Assembly: GCA_018644745.1 (NCBI GenBank)
Contig: JABGPX010000275.1
Location: forward strand, 1 to 5,745
Length of the DNA stretch: 5,745 nucleotides
Reading direction: 5' to 3'
Source of the DNA: Spirochaetales bacterium
GTDB lineage: Bacteria; Spirochaetota; Spirochaetia; ARS1246
Shown here in pieces: positions 1 through 5,745 of the stretch. The notes below the pieces were generated by a model. It was given only the letters and a program-made list of their open reading frames with translations, did no database searches and had not been told where the DNA came from. Position 1 is the stretch's first letter, and every line of letters starts with the position of its first letter. The position numbers were made by a program, and so were the translations under genes.

Positions 1-1
1 C

Positions 2-709
2 GATCCGGATCGATACGCGGGAGTTGAAGAAACTGTTGCTGATATCCATAAACGCGGGTATGCCGCGGTAATTTCCTGGGAGATGACCATTTTCGAGAAA
101 GCGTGGAGGATACGCGGGCTCGAGGATCTGATGATGGATCTCGTATTACAGCCGGATCTGGTCGAATGCCTTATGGATCGGATAGCTGAACAGACAGGCC
201 GCCTCGCCGCCGAGTATGCCCGAAGGGGAGTAGATGTTATTCAGCTCGGTGACGACATCGGCTCGCAGAACGGTATGATGGTGAGTCCGGATATCTACAG
301 AACCTTCCTCAAGCCCCGCATGAAAAGCTTGATAAAAGGCATAAAAAACGCCAATCCGGATACCCTTGTGTTCTACCACACCGACGGAGTTGTGGATCCT
401 GTGGTGGGGGATTTTGTCGAAATCGGCATCGATATCCTCAACCCGGTGCAGCGGGAGTGTATGGACATCTCAGCGCTCAAGGCGGAGTATGGGGACAGTC
501 TATCGTTCTGGGGCGGATTGAGTGTTCAGCGAACGCTGCCGTTTGGAACGCCCGGCGAGGTCGCCGAGGAAACTCGGGAAATCGCGAAAACCGCGGGAAA
601 GGGCGGCGGACTGGTCATTGCACCGGGGCATCTGGTCGAACGGGACATACCAATCGAAAACGTTTTGGCGTTTGCGGAAACCGTTAGAAAGATAAACGGA
701 GAGGATTGA
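2..709 (+). CDS. UroD-superfamily protein, 5'-truncated (HTDG subfamily)
   Basis: The reading frame is open from base 2 to the TGA at 707-709, so 235 C-terminal residues are visible. Relatives are about 350-380 residues, so roughly 120-140 N-terminal residues lie outside the window; the ATG at 83 is internal. Family signs in order (fragment numbering) are the 'LGDDIGSQNG' segment at about 82-91, the following 'VSPDIYRTFLKPR' helix, the strand ending 'FYHTDG' (H126-T-D-G129), 'NPVQ', 'WGGLSVQ', 'FGTPGEV' at 181-187, and 'APGH' at 207-210. In the methyltransferase branch (MtaA, MtbA, CmuA) the equivalent sites are HxCG and a later Cys that bind zinc. Here both cysteines are replaced (D128, H210), so this belongs to an uncharacterised branch, not haem-pathway HemE or a standard MtaA. 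It is probably cytosolic with a TIM-barrel fold. It is translationally coupled to the next gene. The family call is secure; substrate and reaction are unknown. Confidence 0.9.
   Translation, partial: DPDRYAGVEETVADIHKRGYAAVISWEMTIFEKAWRIRGLEDLMMDLVLQPDLVECLMDRIAEQTGRLAAEYARRGVDVIQLGDDIGSQNGMMVSPDIYRTFLKPRMKSLIKGIKNANPDTLVFYHTDGVVDPVVGDFVEIGIDILNPVQRECMDISALKAEYGDSLSFWGGLSVQRTLPFGTPGEVAEETREIAKTAGKGGGLVIAPGHLVERDIPIENVLAFAETVRKINGED
698..704 (+). promoter_or_regulatory. Ribosome binding site deciding the start of the second UroD-like gene
   Basis: GGAGAGG lies within the last codons of the upstream gene, 4 bases before the ATG at 709. It is too close to the alternative in-frame TTG at 706, which favours the ATG. 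The ATG shares its A with the upstream TGA stop (TGATG), the usual arrangement for translational coupling. Confidence 0.6.
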
Positions 710-1773
710 TGACTACCAGTGAGCGGCTCATTACTCTTGGCGAGGGAGGAATTCCGGACCGGGGCATCTTCTGGCCTGAAGGCCCCTGGCCCGAAACTAG
801 GGCGCGATGGCTGTCCGAAGAAATGGCAGAAGACCACAATTTCGGATTCGAACTCGGAGAACTCCGGCCGGGCGTGGATATCGGCTACGTTCCTCCATGG
901 GAGACCGGAGTCGTGAAAGATGATGGCAGCCACTTTCTGCACAGAGACATGTACGGCATTCTCCGGAGGTCATCGAAAGAGGGCAGAAAGGATATCGCCC
1001 AGTATGTTTCTTTCCCGGTTTCCGACCGAAGGAGCTGGGAAAAGATAAAACCCCGACTCCAAGCTGAAACTCTCGGCCGTTTTTCTGAAGGCTGGGAAGA
1101 GAGAGCCGTGGCGGATGAAAACCGGGAACCCCTTACTTTCGGGGGAGGGCATCTGTGCGGTTTTTTCTCCTTCTTAAGAGAGCTCTTCGGTGACGAAGAA
1201 GTGTACTATCTGCTATTCGACGACCCTGACCTGGTTCGGGAGATCATGGATTTCCAGGTTCGCAGACTATCCGCCATACTTCGGCAGATTACCGAAACGG
1301 TGAGAATAGACCGGGTGTTTATCTGGGAGGATATGTGCTACAAAAACGGACCTCTCGTCAGCCCCGAACTGTTTTCCGAGTTCTTCCTCGAACCGTACCA
1401 GCGGTACATCGAAACCGCGAAGGGTTTGGGGGTGCGGGTGATCGATGTCGATTCCGACGGCAGGATTGATGTATTGTTGCCGCTTTGGATAGAAGCCGGA
1501 GTAAATATGCTCCATCCGTTCGAGGTTCAGGCAGGGATGGATGTTAATAGAGTTGTCAGAAGCCACGGAGATAAACTCTGCATCCGCGGGGGAATCGATA
1601 AGAGAGAACTTGCGAAGGGCCGCGACAGTATCGACAGAGAGCTTGAACGAATCATGCCGGCGTATGACACGGGGCGCTATATCCCCTGTGCCGATCACTC
1701 TATACCCCCGGACGTTAGTTTCAACGATTATATGTACTACAACGATAGACGCGCCGAGTTAATCGGCGTTTGA
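709..1773 (+). CDS. UroD-superfamily protein, second paralog (DSDG subfamily)
   Basis: This complete gene encodes 354 residues, a normal length for the family. The ATG at 709 overlaps the previous stop and is preferred over TTG 706 because of Shine-Dalgarno spacing. Recognisable blocks are an N-terminal 'DRGIFWPEGPWPETRARW' segment (about 18-35), 'WEDMCYKNGPLVSP' (206-219), 'IDVDSDG' (245-251), 'HPFEVQAGMDV' (269-279), 'RGGIDKRELAKG' (293-304) and 'CADHSIPPDVS' (327-337). HemE's N-terminal RQAGR arginine motif is absent, so this is not the haem enzyme. The zinc-site motif HxCG of MtaA/CmuA is D-S-D-G here, losing even the His that its neighbour keeps, and the later Cys site reads D-H. This pattern matches a common but uncharacterised group of UroD-like proteins. 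It is probably a cytosolic TIM barrel whose acidic residues may bind a metal or a different substrate (inference). It shares only family-level similarity with the upstream gene, so the pair is not a recent duplication. Confidence 0.9.
   Translation: MTTSERLITLGEGGIPDRGIFWPEGPWPETRARWLSEEMAEDHNFGFELGELRPGVDIGYVPPWETGVVKDDGSHFLHRDMYGILRRSSKEGRKDIAQYVSFPVSDRRSWEKIKPRLQAETLGRFSEGWEERAVADENREPLTFGGGHLCGFFSFLRELFGDEEVYYLLFDDPDLVREIMDFQVRRLSAILRQITETVRIDRVFIWEDMCYKNGPLVSPELFSEFFLEPYQRYIETAKGLGVRVIDVDSDGRIDVLLPLWIEAGVNMLHPFEVQAGMDVNRVVRSHGDKLCIRGGIDKRELAKGRDSIDRELERIMPAYDTGRYIPCADHSIPPDVSFNDYMYYNDRRAELIGV
1752..1768 (+). other. Potential RNA hairpin at the end of the second UroD-like gene
   Basis: CGCCGA and TCGGCG form a perfect 6-bp stem around a 5-base GTTAA loop, extendable by one G-U pair (1751/1769). 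It ends 3 bases before the TGA and is followed by only three T. That is too short a T-run for a good terminator; it may attenuate transcription or protect the 3' end of the upstream part of the message before the oxidoreductase gene. It could also be a chance product of coding sequence. Confidence 0.3.
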
Positions 1774-1824
1774 ATATGAGAAGACGAAAGGACTATCCAT
1801 TGTAGTATAGTGCTCTGATGAATC

Positions 1825-1834
1825 GAGGGGAGGG
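1825..1834 (+). promoter_or_regulatory. Ribosome binding site of the oxidoreductase gene
   Basis: The purine-rich GAGGGGAGGG ends 3 bases before the ATG at 1838, with its core GGGGAGG a few bases further back. It fixes 1838 as the start rather than the in-frame Met at residue 5. The 64-bp gap before this gene (1774-1837) otherwise shows no convincing promoter, so co-transcription with the UroD-like genes is likely. Confidence 0.6.
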
Positions 1835-1837
1835 TAT

Positions 1838-3514
1838 ATGACCCATGAAATGAAGTGTGACATTCTGATTGCCGGCGCCAGCCTTGGCGGTGTGGCGGCG
1901 GCGCTGACCGCGGCGAAACTCGGAAAGCGGGTTATTCTATCCGAGGAAACGAAATGGATAGGCGGCCAGGCGACAACCCAAGGTGTGCCTTTGGATGAGC
2001 ATCCTTGGATCGAGCGGTACGGATCGTCCGCTAGCTACCGTGACTTTCGGGACGGTGTACGCAAGTATTACCGCGACCACTATCCGCTGAGTTCCTCCGC
2101 ACGGGCAGATAGGTATCTCAACCCCGGCGCCGGATGGGTCAGCGCGTTGGGATTTGAACCTCGGGTTGGCCTTGCGGTGTTGTATCAGATGCTTGCGCCG
2201 CACCTTTCAAACGGCCTGGTTCACATCCTAACCGGTTGGACACCTTCGAAAGCGGCTGTAACCGGCGATAGATTCGACTCGGTAACGTTCTCCAATAGTA
2301 CTTCCGACGATAGCATCGAGATAACCGCACCCTATATCATTGATGCCACTGAATTGGGTGATCTGCTCGAGCTCGGTGGAGTGGAACACATTATCGGTGC
2401 CGAATCCCAGGCGATGACCGGTGAACCATCCGCCCTGGAGGGCGATGCCGATCCGCTCAAGCAGCAGGGCTTCACCCATCTTGTGGCGATCGACTATCTG
2501 CCGGGGGAGGACCACATAATTGCCAGGCCGGCTGGTTACGACAGGTGGAAGAGCCGTTTTGAAAAAATGCTTGGATCGATGCCGGCCGGAGACGATCCGG
2601 TTTCGACTAGAATGAAGTGTCTTTTTACCAGCGGTATGCTGTCCGCCATCGGCTCATTACAAGATCCGAAAGCCTACGAATCCTCGATATGGAATTTCCG
2701 ACGGGTACTCTGCCGCAGCAACTTCGCGCACGGCGCGTTCCCGAGTGACATCACCATGCTCATGAACGGCAACGAATACAGCCACCATCCTTTGGTCGGG
2801 GTGCCGGAGAGCGAAGCGACGACAAACCTGGCGGCAGCGCGTGAACTCTCGCAAAGCCTCCTCTACTATCTCCAAACCGGGATAGAACCTGGTTTTCAGG
2901 GCAAATCCGGATTCCCCGGTATCCGCCCAAGGGGAGATGTCTTTGGAACCCTCGACGGCCTGGCTCAATACCCCTATATAAGGGAATCCCGGAGAATACA
3001 GGCTGTATTTACCTCGGTGGAACAGCACTTCCGCCGTGATGTTCCAGGCAACGAAAGCGGCCCGGTGCGGTATCCGGACAGTGTAGGCGTAGGCGGATAC
3101 AGAATCGATATCCATGAAGCGGGAAAGCACGGGAAGAGCCTAACCCTGGAAATGCACGAAACCGCCTGGCCGCAGCAGATAGCTCTTGGATCATTCATTC
3201 CCGTGAGAGTCGAGAACCTGCTGCCTGCGTGTAAGAACCTCGGAGCTACCCATATAACCAACGGATGCTACCGCCTGCACCCGACCGAGTGGAATATAGG
3301 CGAGTCCGCGGGTGCCTTGGCGTCATACTGTCTGAACAACAATCTGAGTCCGAGAGCCGTTCATGCCGACAACGACCAGACCCGCGATTTTCAGCGGCTG
3401 CTGATTAAGCTTGGAGTGGAGCTTGAATGGCCGGGACTGGATTTCGCCCGCTCGTATAACAGTCACTTCGTGCACGTTCCTGATTGGTATTGGGGAGAGG
3501 CGCGGCTGCAATAA
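1838..3514 (+). CDS. FAD-dependent oxidoreductase (FAD_oxidored/PF12831-like)
   Basis: This complete gene encodes 558 residues. The N-terminus is a Rossmann FAD-binding fold: strand 'CDILIAGASLGG' (7-18), helix, then the second strand 'KRVILSEE' (30-37) with the acidic end expected to contact the FAD ribose, followed by 'IGGQATTQG' (41-49). The dinucleotide motif reads G-A-S-L-G-G, with Ser at the central glycine position. Further family blocks are 'GFEPRVGLAVL' (105-115), 'IIDATELGDLLELGGVEH' (167-184), 'YPYIRESRRI' (378-387), 'VGVGGYRIDIHE' (416-427) and a C-terminal FAD-closing region 'NGCYRLHPTEWNIGESAG' (475-492). There is no signal peptide or membrane segment, so it is probably cytosolic. 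No Fe-S cysteine cluster motif is evident. Members of this family are often found in carbohydrate-use loci, but their substrates are mostly unknown. Position after two UroD-like genes suggests one pathway in which it oxidises or reduces an intermediate (inference). Confidence 0.88.
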   Translation: MTHEMKCDILIAGASLGGVAAALTAAKLGKRVILSEETKWIGGQATTQGVPLDEHPWIERYGSSASYRDFRDGVRKYYRDHYPLSSSARADRYLNPGAGWVSALGFEPRVGLAVLYQMLAPHLSNGLVHILTGWTPSKAAVTGDRFDSVTFSNSTSDDSIEITAPYIIDATELGDLLELGGVEHIIGAESQAMTGEPSALEGDADPLKQQGFTHLVAIDYLPGEDHIIARPAGYDRWKSRFEKMLGSMPAGDDPVSTRMKCLFTSGMLSAIGSLQDPKAYESSIWNFRRVLCRSNFAHGAFPSDITMLMNGNEYSHHPLVGVPESEATTNLAAARELSQSLLYYLQTGIEPGFQGKSGFPGIRPRGDVFGTLDGLAQYPYIRESRRIQAVFTSVEQHFRRDVPGNESGPVRYPDSVGVGGYRIDIHEAGKHGKSLTLEMHETAWPQQIALGSFIPVRVENLLPACKNLGATHITNGCYRLHPTEWNIGESAGALASYCLNNNLSPRAVHADNDQTRDFQRLLIKLGVELEWPGLDFARSYNSHFVHVPDWYWGEARLQ

Positions 3515-3520
3515 GCAGCC
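3504..3520 (+). other. Potential hairpin with the oxidoreductase stop codon in its loop
   Basis: GGCTGC and GCAGCC form a perfect 6-bp stem around the loop AATAA, which contains the TAA stop at 3512-3514. It is followed on the + strand by TCC and an A-run, not a T-run, so it is not a standard intrinsic terminator for this strand. It may mark or protect the 3' end of the + transcript. Confidence 0.35.
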
Positions 3521-3523
3521 TCC

Positions 3524-3550
3524 AAAAAAAACCGGGCCCTTGGGGCCCGG
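3524..3550 (-). terminator. Rho-independent terminator for the solute-binding-protein operon
   Basis: Read on the - strand, a perfect 8-bp stem CCGGGCCC / GGGCCCGG (3532-3539 with 3543-3550) closes a 3-base loop and is followed at once by eight T (the A-run at 3524-3531 on the + strand). It begins 31 bases after the binding-protein stop codon. The same stem read on the + strand has no T-tract after it (CTTACACATG), so intrinsic termination should mainly serve the - strand. The stem may still hinder + strand transcription. Confidence 0.88.
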
Positions 3551-3581
3551 CTTACACATGTATCACTGAGAGTTGGTTTGC

Positions 3582-5123
3582 TTACATTCCAAGATGCGCC
3601 AGCCACTCTGCCGTCATCTTGTCTCCACCGGCCTTTTTCCATGCCGCTACGTATACATCCCAATCAGATGTAAGATTTTTCTCACCCACGATAACTTTCC
3701 ACTTATATTCGCTGGTGATAGTATTCACATCAGCTTGAAGGTTTTTGGTTCCTTCGGTGAACTGAAATGAAGAATCGAAGGGATTCTGAGTAATGTTCCA
3801 ATCCATTCCGAATTCCTGTATTTCGGCGACTGCGCCGCCGTAGGAGGCGATTAAAGTTTCGTTAGTCATACGGGTATTATTGATGAAATACTTGCCGGCG
3901 AATTCGGGATATTTATCCCCGGTCGACCATGACGTATCGGGAAGCCGCATACCCTCCTCGTTGAATGTGAAATGAACGCCTTCAATTCCGTCCCATATAA
4001 GGTTATGAACATCCATGTCGGTAAGCTGTCTATCAAGAATTTCCATTATCTTAATAGCTTTCGCATCATCCACATCTTTAGTGATGCCGTTTAGAACCCA
4101 GTGGTTAGCCTTGTTCGCCGTATAACGGATTGAGTCTTCACCCACCAGCGAATTCATGAGATCGGCTTCGCCACCTGGATTCGCGGCGAAGAAGTTCGCA
4201 TACCAGCCCGTCGGCCGATAGTACTGCAGCACCCAGGTCCAGGTATCCTGCATGAATCCGACAGTCCCGTCGGAAAAGTAATTTTGGAACTCCTTGTTTT
4301 TCTTTGAAAGATCAGGATGAACAACCCCCATCTCCCAGAGCGAATTCATATATTCCAGGAAGCTTTTATAGGTTTCGCTAATTGAGGTCGGTACCATCTT
4401 ACGGCCTTCGTCAACCATAGATGCGCCGTATATGCCGAACGCCGCCTCGATCATTGCACTCAGGTAGGTTTCATGCACGGCGCTCAGCATCATGCCATAA
4501 GTGTCGTTTTTCCCGTTTCCATCAGGATCATTGAAGGTAAAAGCCTTCATTACCTCGGCGAACTCCGCGAGGGTCGTAGGTGCATTCAATCCGACGTTCC
4601 GAAGCCAATCAGTGCGGATTACTTGCTGGATGACAATCGCGGAGCCGATAGAATTCAATCCCCCATACATTTTGCCATTTACCCAGTGGGCATATTCCTT
4701 ATAGTTTTCTAAACCTACATTTTCCTCGAGCAGTCTTGCATTCTCAGGCATGTATTTTTTTGCCATTTCCCAGGGAACTTCCCGGAACACTCCCTGCTCC
4801 ACATCTGTCTGGACCTGGCCCATTGACGTTAAGATGAAATCGGGCATATTTCCCGCGGCAAAAGCCAGTCCTCGGGCCTGTGCGTTAAAGGGGTCGGTAT
4901 CCCAGGGAATCAGTTCGACATTGAAGATCCTGTTCAGCTCAGCCACGATAGCGGCGTCTGTATTTGGAAAGACCCTGACTCCGCCGGCGTTCTTTGCCAG
5001 CCCGCCCCAGACTATTCTCATTGGTCCTGTCTCGGACGCTTCGTCTGTTCCCGCCGCAAACATGGGAATCGCGGCGAACAGAATTAACACGATTCCTGCA
5101 ATAACGCGTTGTAGGTTTTTCAT
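3582..5123 (-). CDS. ABC transporter extracellular solute-binding protein (LplA/YtcQ-like)
   Basis: The gene encodes 513 residues, typical of the LplA/YtcQ group of oligosaccharide-binding proteins. Residues 1-24 or so form a signal peptide: K3 and R6, a hydrophobic core from about 8 to 22, then MFAAGTDEA with probable cleavage near 23-25. The start at 5123 is chosen because it has this signal peptide and a perfect upstream AAGGAGGT; the frame stays open to an ATG at 5237, but the extra 38 residues are charged and overlap the permease gene. Family blocks are 'RTDWLRNVGLNAPTTLAEF' (170-188) and an EF-hand-like loop 'NDPDGNGKNDTYG' (198-210; D199, D201, N203, D207), which in the related alginate-binding proteins holds calcium. 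No cysteine occurs anywhere, so it is not a lipoprotein but a soluble periplasmic protein. It should capture a sugar or oligosaccharide and deliver it to the permeases encoded upstream. The exact ligand cannot be read from the sequence. Confidence 0.92.
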   Translation of the reverse strand: MKNLQRVIAGIVLILFAAIPMFAAGTDEASETGPMRIVWGGLAKNAGGVRVFPNTDAAIVAELNRIFNVELIPWDTDPFNAQARGLAFAAGNMPDFILTSMGQVQTDVEQGVFREVPWEMAKKYMPENARLLEENVGLENYKEYAHWVNGKMYGGLNSIGSAIVIQQVIRTDWLRNVGLNAPTTLAEFAEVMKAFTFNDPDGNGKNDTYGMMLSAVHETYLSAMIEAAFGIYGASMVDEGRKMVPTSISETYKSFLEYMNSLWEMGVVHPDLSKKNKEFQNYFSDGTVGFMQDTWTWVLQYYRPTGWYANFFAANPGGEADLMNSLVGEDSIRYTANKANHWVLNGITKDVDDAKAIKIMEILDRQLTDMDVHNLIWDGIEGVHFTFNEEGMRLPDTSWSTGDKYPEFAGKYFINNTRMTNETLIASYGGAVAEIQEFGMDWNITQNPFDSSFQFTEGTKNLQADVNTITSEYKWKVIVGEKNLTSDWDVYVAAWKKAGGDKMTAEWLAHLGM

Positions 5124-5127
5124 ACCT

Positions 5128-5135
5128 ACCTCCTT
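5128..5135 (-). promoter_or_regulatory. Strong ribosome binding site of the solute-binding protein
   Basis: On the - strand AAGGAGGT lies 4 bases before the ATG at 5123, a full match to the usual anti-Shine-Dalgarno sequence. It settles the start codon and suggests high translation, as expected because binding proteins are usually made in excess over their permeases. Confidence 0.8.
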
Positions 5136-5147
5136 AAAAGTATTTTC

Positions 5148-5165
5148 AACCCGCCTACGCGGATT
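5148..5165 (-). other. Potential RNA hairpin upstream of the solute-binding protein
   Basis: On the - strand AATCCGC and GCGGGTT pair through 7 positions, one of them G-U, around a GTAG tetraloop. It sits 12 bases upstream of the Shine-Dalgarno site and would be near the 5' end of any processed binding-protein message. The G-U pair forms only in the - strand RNA, so the stem is longer on the transcribed strand. A role in message stability is inference. Confidence 0.4.
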
Positions 5166-5186
5166 CTGCGCAAAATCATATCTCAG

Positions 5187-5206
5187 CATCCGAATGCTTA
5201 CGGATG
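5187..5206 (-). other. Potential RNA hairpin just after the permease stop
   Basis: CATCCG and CGGATG form a perfect 6-bp stem with an 8-base loop, starting 2 bases after the permease TAG on the - strand. It is followed by CTGAGATATG, not by a T-run, so it is not an intrinsic terminator. It could block 3' exonucleases on the permease part of the message or be a processing site; chance is also possible. Confidence 0.35.
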
Positions 5207-5208
5207 AT

Positions 5209-5745
5209 CTATCCCTTAAGTGAACCCACCATGACACCTTTTACAAAGTATTTCTGAAAAAAGGGATAGGTGAGAACAATCGGTCCAATGGTGAAAATTA
5301 CCGTCGCTGCCTGAACCGATCTCGGAACAATCGAATCCTCTCCCGCGATTTCATCAAGGAAAAGATCCTCTGAGCTGGAATCATTAATAGTCATACGGAG
5401 CACCATCTGAAGCACCATATACCTCTGCCCCTTGGTATAGATCATAGCCTGAAACCATTCATTCCAATGATATACAGCAACCCAGAGGCTGATGGTGGCG
5501 AAAATTGGCATAGAGAGCGGAATTATCAGCTTAATGAGAATTGTAAAAAAATTCGCGCCGTCGAGATAAGCGGATTCCTCTATGGAATCCGGAATCGCCA
5601 TAATGAAATTTCTCATTATCAATATGTTATAGGCGCTGATAAGTCCGGGAAGTATAAACGCCATCCGGGTATTGAGCAGCCCCAACGACCTGACAAGCAG
5701 AAACGTCGGGATAAGACCGCCGCTGAAAAACATTGTTGCCAATAT
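5209..5745 (-). CDS. ABC sugar transporter permease, 5'-truncated (LplC/YtcP-like)
   Basis: The frame is open to the window edge and ends at the TAG 5211-5209, giving the last 178 residues of a protein normally near 290-300; the TTG at 5742 and ATG at 5733 are internal. It is an inner-membrane subunit of a binding-protein-dependent (CUT1-type) sugar importer. The visible part opens with 'MFFSGGLIPTFLLV' and 'LGLLNTRMAFILP', contains the cytoplasmic EAA loop (fragment residues about 56-80: 'EESAYLDGANFF', then 'KLIIPLSMPI') that docks on the ATPase, then 'YHWNEWFQAMIY', a hydrophilic stretch rich in Ser, Asp and Glu (about 120-140), a last membrane helix (about 147-163) and the typical end 'YFVKGVMVGSLKG'. 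About four hydrophobic segments are visible. The solute-binding protein follows 85 bp downstream, and a partner LplB-type permease probably lies beyond the window. No ATPase gene is visible; many such importers share one encoded elsewhere. Confidence 0.93.
   Translation of the reverse strand: MLATMFFSGGLIPTFLLVRSLGLLNTRMAFILPGLISAYNILIMRNFIMAIPDSIEESAYLDGANFFTILIKLIIPLSMPIFATISLWVAVYHWNEWFQAMIYTKGQRYMVLQMVLRMTINDSSSEDLFLDEIAGEDSIVPRSVQAATVIFTIGPIVLTYPFFQKYFVKGVMVGSLKG

Noticed and set aside
681..699. Possible CCGTT/AACGG hairpin reaching the Shine-Dalgarno site of the second UroD-like gene.
   Set aside because: A 5-bp stem with a 9-base loop is too weak and covers only two bases of the ribosome binding site.
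1267..1698. Long antisense open frames inside the + strand genes (also 526-942 and 2657-3130).
   Set aside because: They lie opposite well-conserved protein families, show no recognisable domains and are expected by-products of codon bias in coding DNA.
2..1773. Annotating either UroD-like gene as hemE (haem biosynthesis).
   Set aside because: The second lacks the N-terminal RQAGR motif of HemE, both carry the HTDG/DSDG blocks of other UroD branches, and no haem-pathway neighbours are present.
1776..1811. A nine-codon ORF (1776-1805) and a TATAGT -10-like hexamer (1806-1811) before the oxidoreductase gene.
   Set aside because: The mini-ORF has no ribosome binding site, and no -35-like hexamer sits at 16-18 bases upstream of TATAGT; co-transcription explains expression more simply.
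5175..5180. TATGAT (- strand) as the -10 box of an internal promoter for the solute-binding protein.
   Set aside because: The hexamer at the right distance upstream (CCGTAA or its neighbours) does not resemble a -35 box; a single hexamer is too weak as evidence.
4750..5223. A 157-codon + strand open frame opposite the binding-protein N-terminus.
   Set aside because: Its predicted product is low-complexity and unlike any family I recognise, while the - strand frame encodes a clear signal peptide and binding-protein motifs.
5124..5237. 38-residue N-terminal extension of the solute-binding protein from an upstream ATG at 5237.
   Set aside because: It would overlap the permease end, is rich in charged residues and would bury the signal peptide; the ATG at 5123 has a perfect Shine-Dalgarno site and begins a normal signal sequence.
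1..5745. tRNA/rRNA genes, insertion sequences, CRISPR arrays, direct repeats and attachment sites.
   Set aside because: No such structure was seen on reading; nearly all of the window is explained by five protein genes with short spacers.

Overview
The window looks like bacterial chromosomal DNA of balanced base composition, densely coding, with strong Shine-Dalgarno sites. The best guess for the source is a Gram-negative-type (diderm) anaerobe, possibly a spirochaete of the Spirochaetaceae/Sphaerochaeta kind. The main clue is the sugar-binding protein: it belongs to a family that is lipid-anchored in Gram-positives, but here it has an ordinary cleavable signal ending in a 'MFAAGTDEA'-like stretch and no lipobox cysteine. 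That style is familiar from spirochaete binding proteins. The taxonomic guess is inference only.

Layout: two gene clusters converge on a short gap at about 3515-3581. On the + strand (2-3514) lie a 5'-truncated uroporphyrinogen-decarboxylase-superfamily (UroD-like) protein, a second and divergent UroD-like protein that starts inside the stop codon of the first (TGATG overlap), and, after a 64-bp gap, a 558-residue FAD-dependent oxidoreductase of the FAD_oxidored (PF12831-like) type. On the - strand (5745-3582) lie the C-terminal part of an LplC/YtcP-type ABC permease (cut by the window edge), an 85-bp spacer with two potential RNA hairpins, and an LplA/YtcQ-type extracellular solute-binding protein. 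The - strand cluster ends in a clear intrinsic terminator in the convergent gap.

How they may work together: the - strand genes are part of an importer for an oligosaccharide or related glycoside. The + strand genes look like an intracellular catabolic module. Neither UroD-like protein is a haem-pathway HemE: the second lacks the HemE N-terminal arginine motif, and both carry altered versions of the motif that binds zinc in the methyltransferase branch (MtaA/CmuA). Their reaction is unknown. One speculative reading is that the locus takes up and processes a methylated or otherwise modified sugar compound. No corrinoid protein, glycoside hydrolase, regulator, ATPase, RNA gene, mobile element or CRISPR array is visible. 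There is no non-coding stretch longer than about 90 bases.
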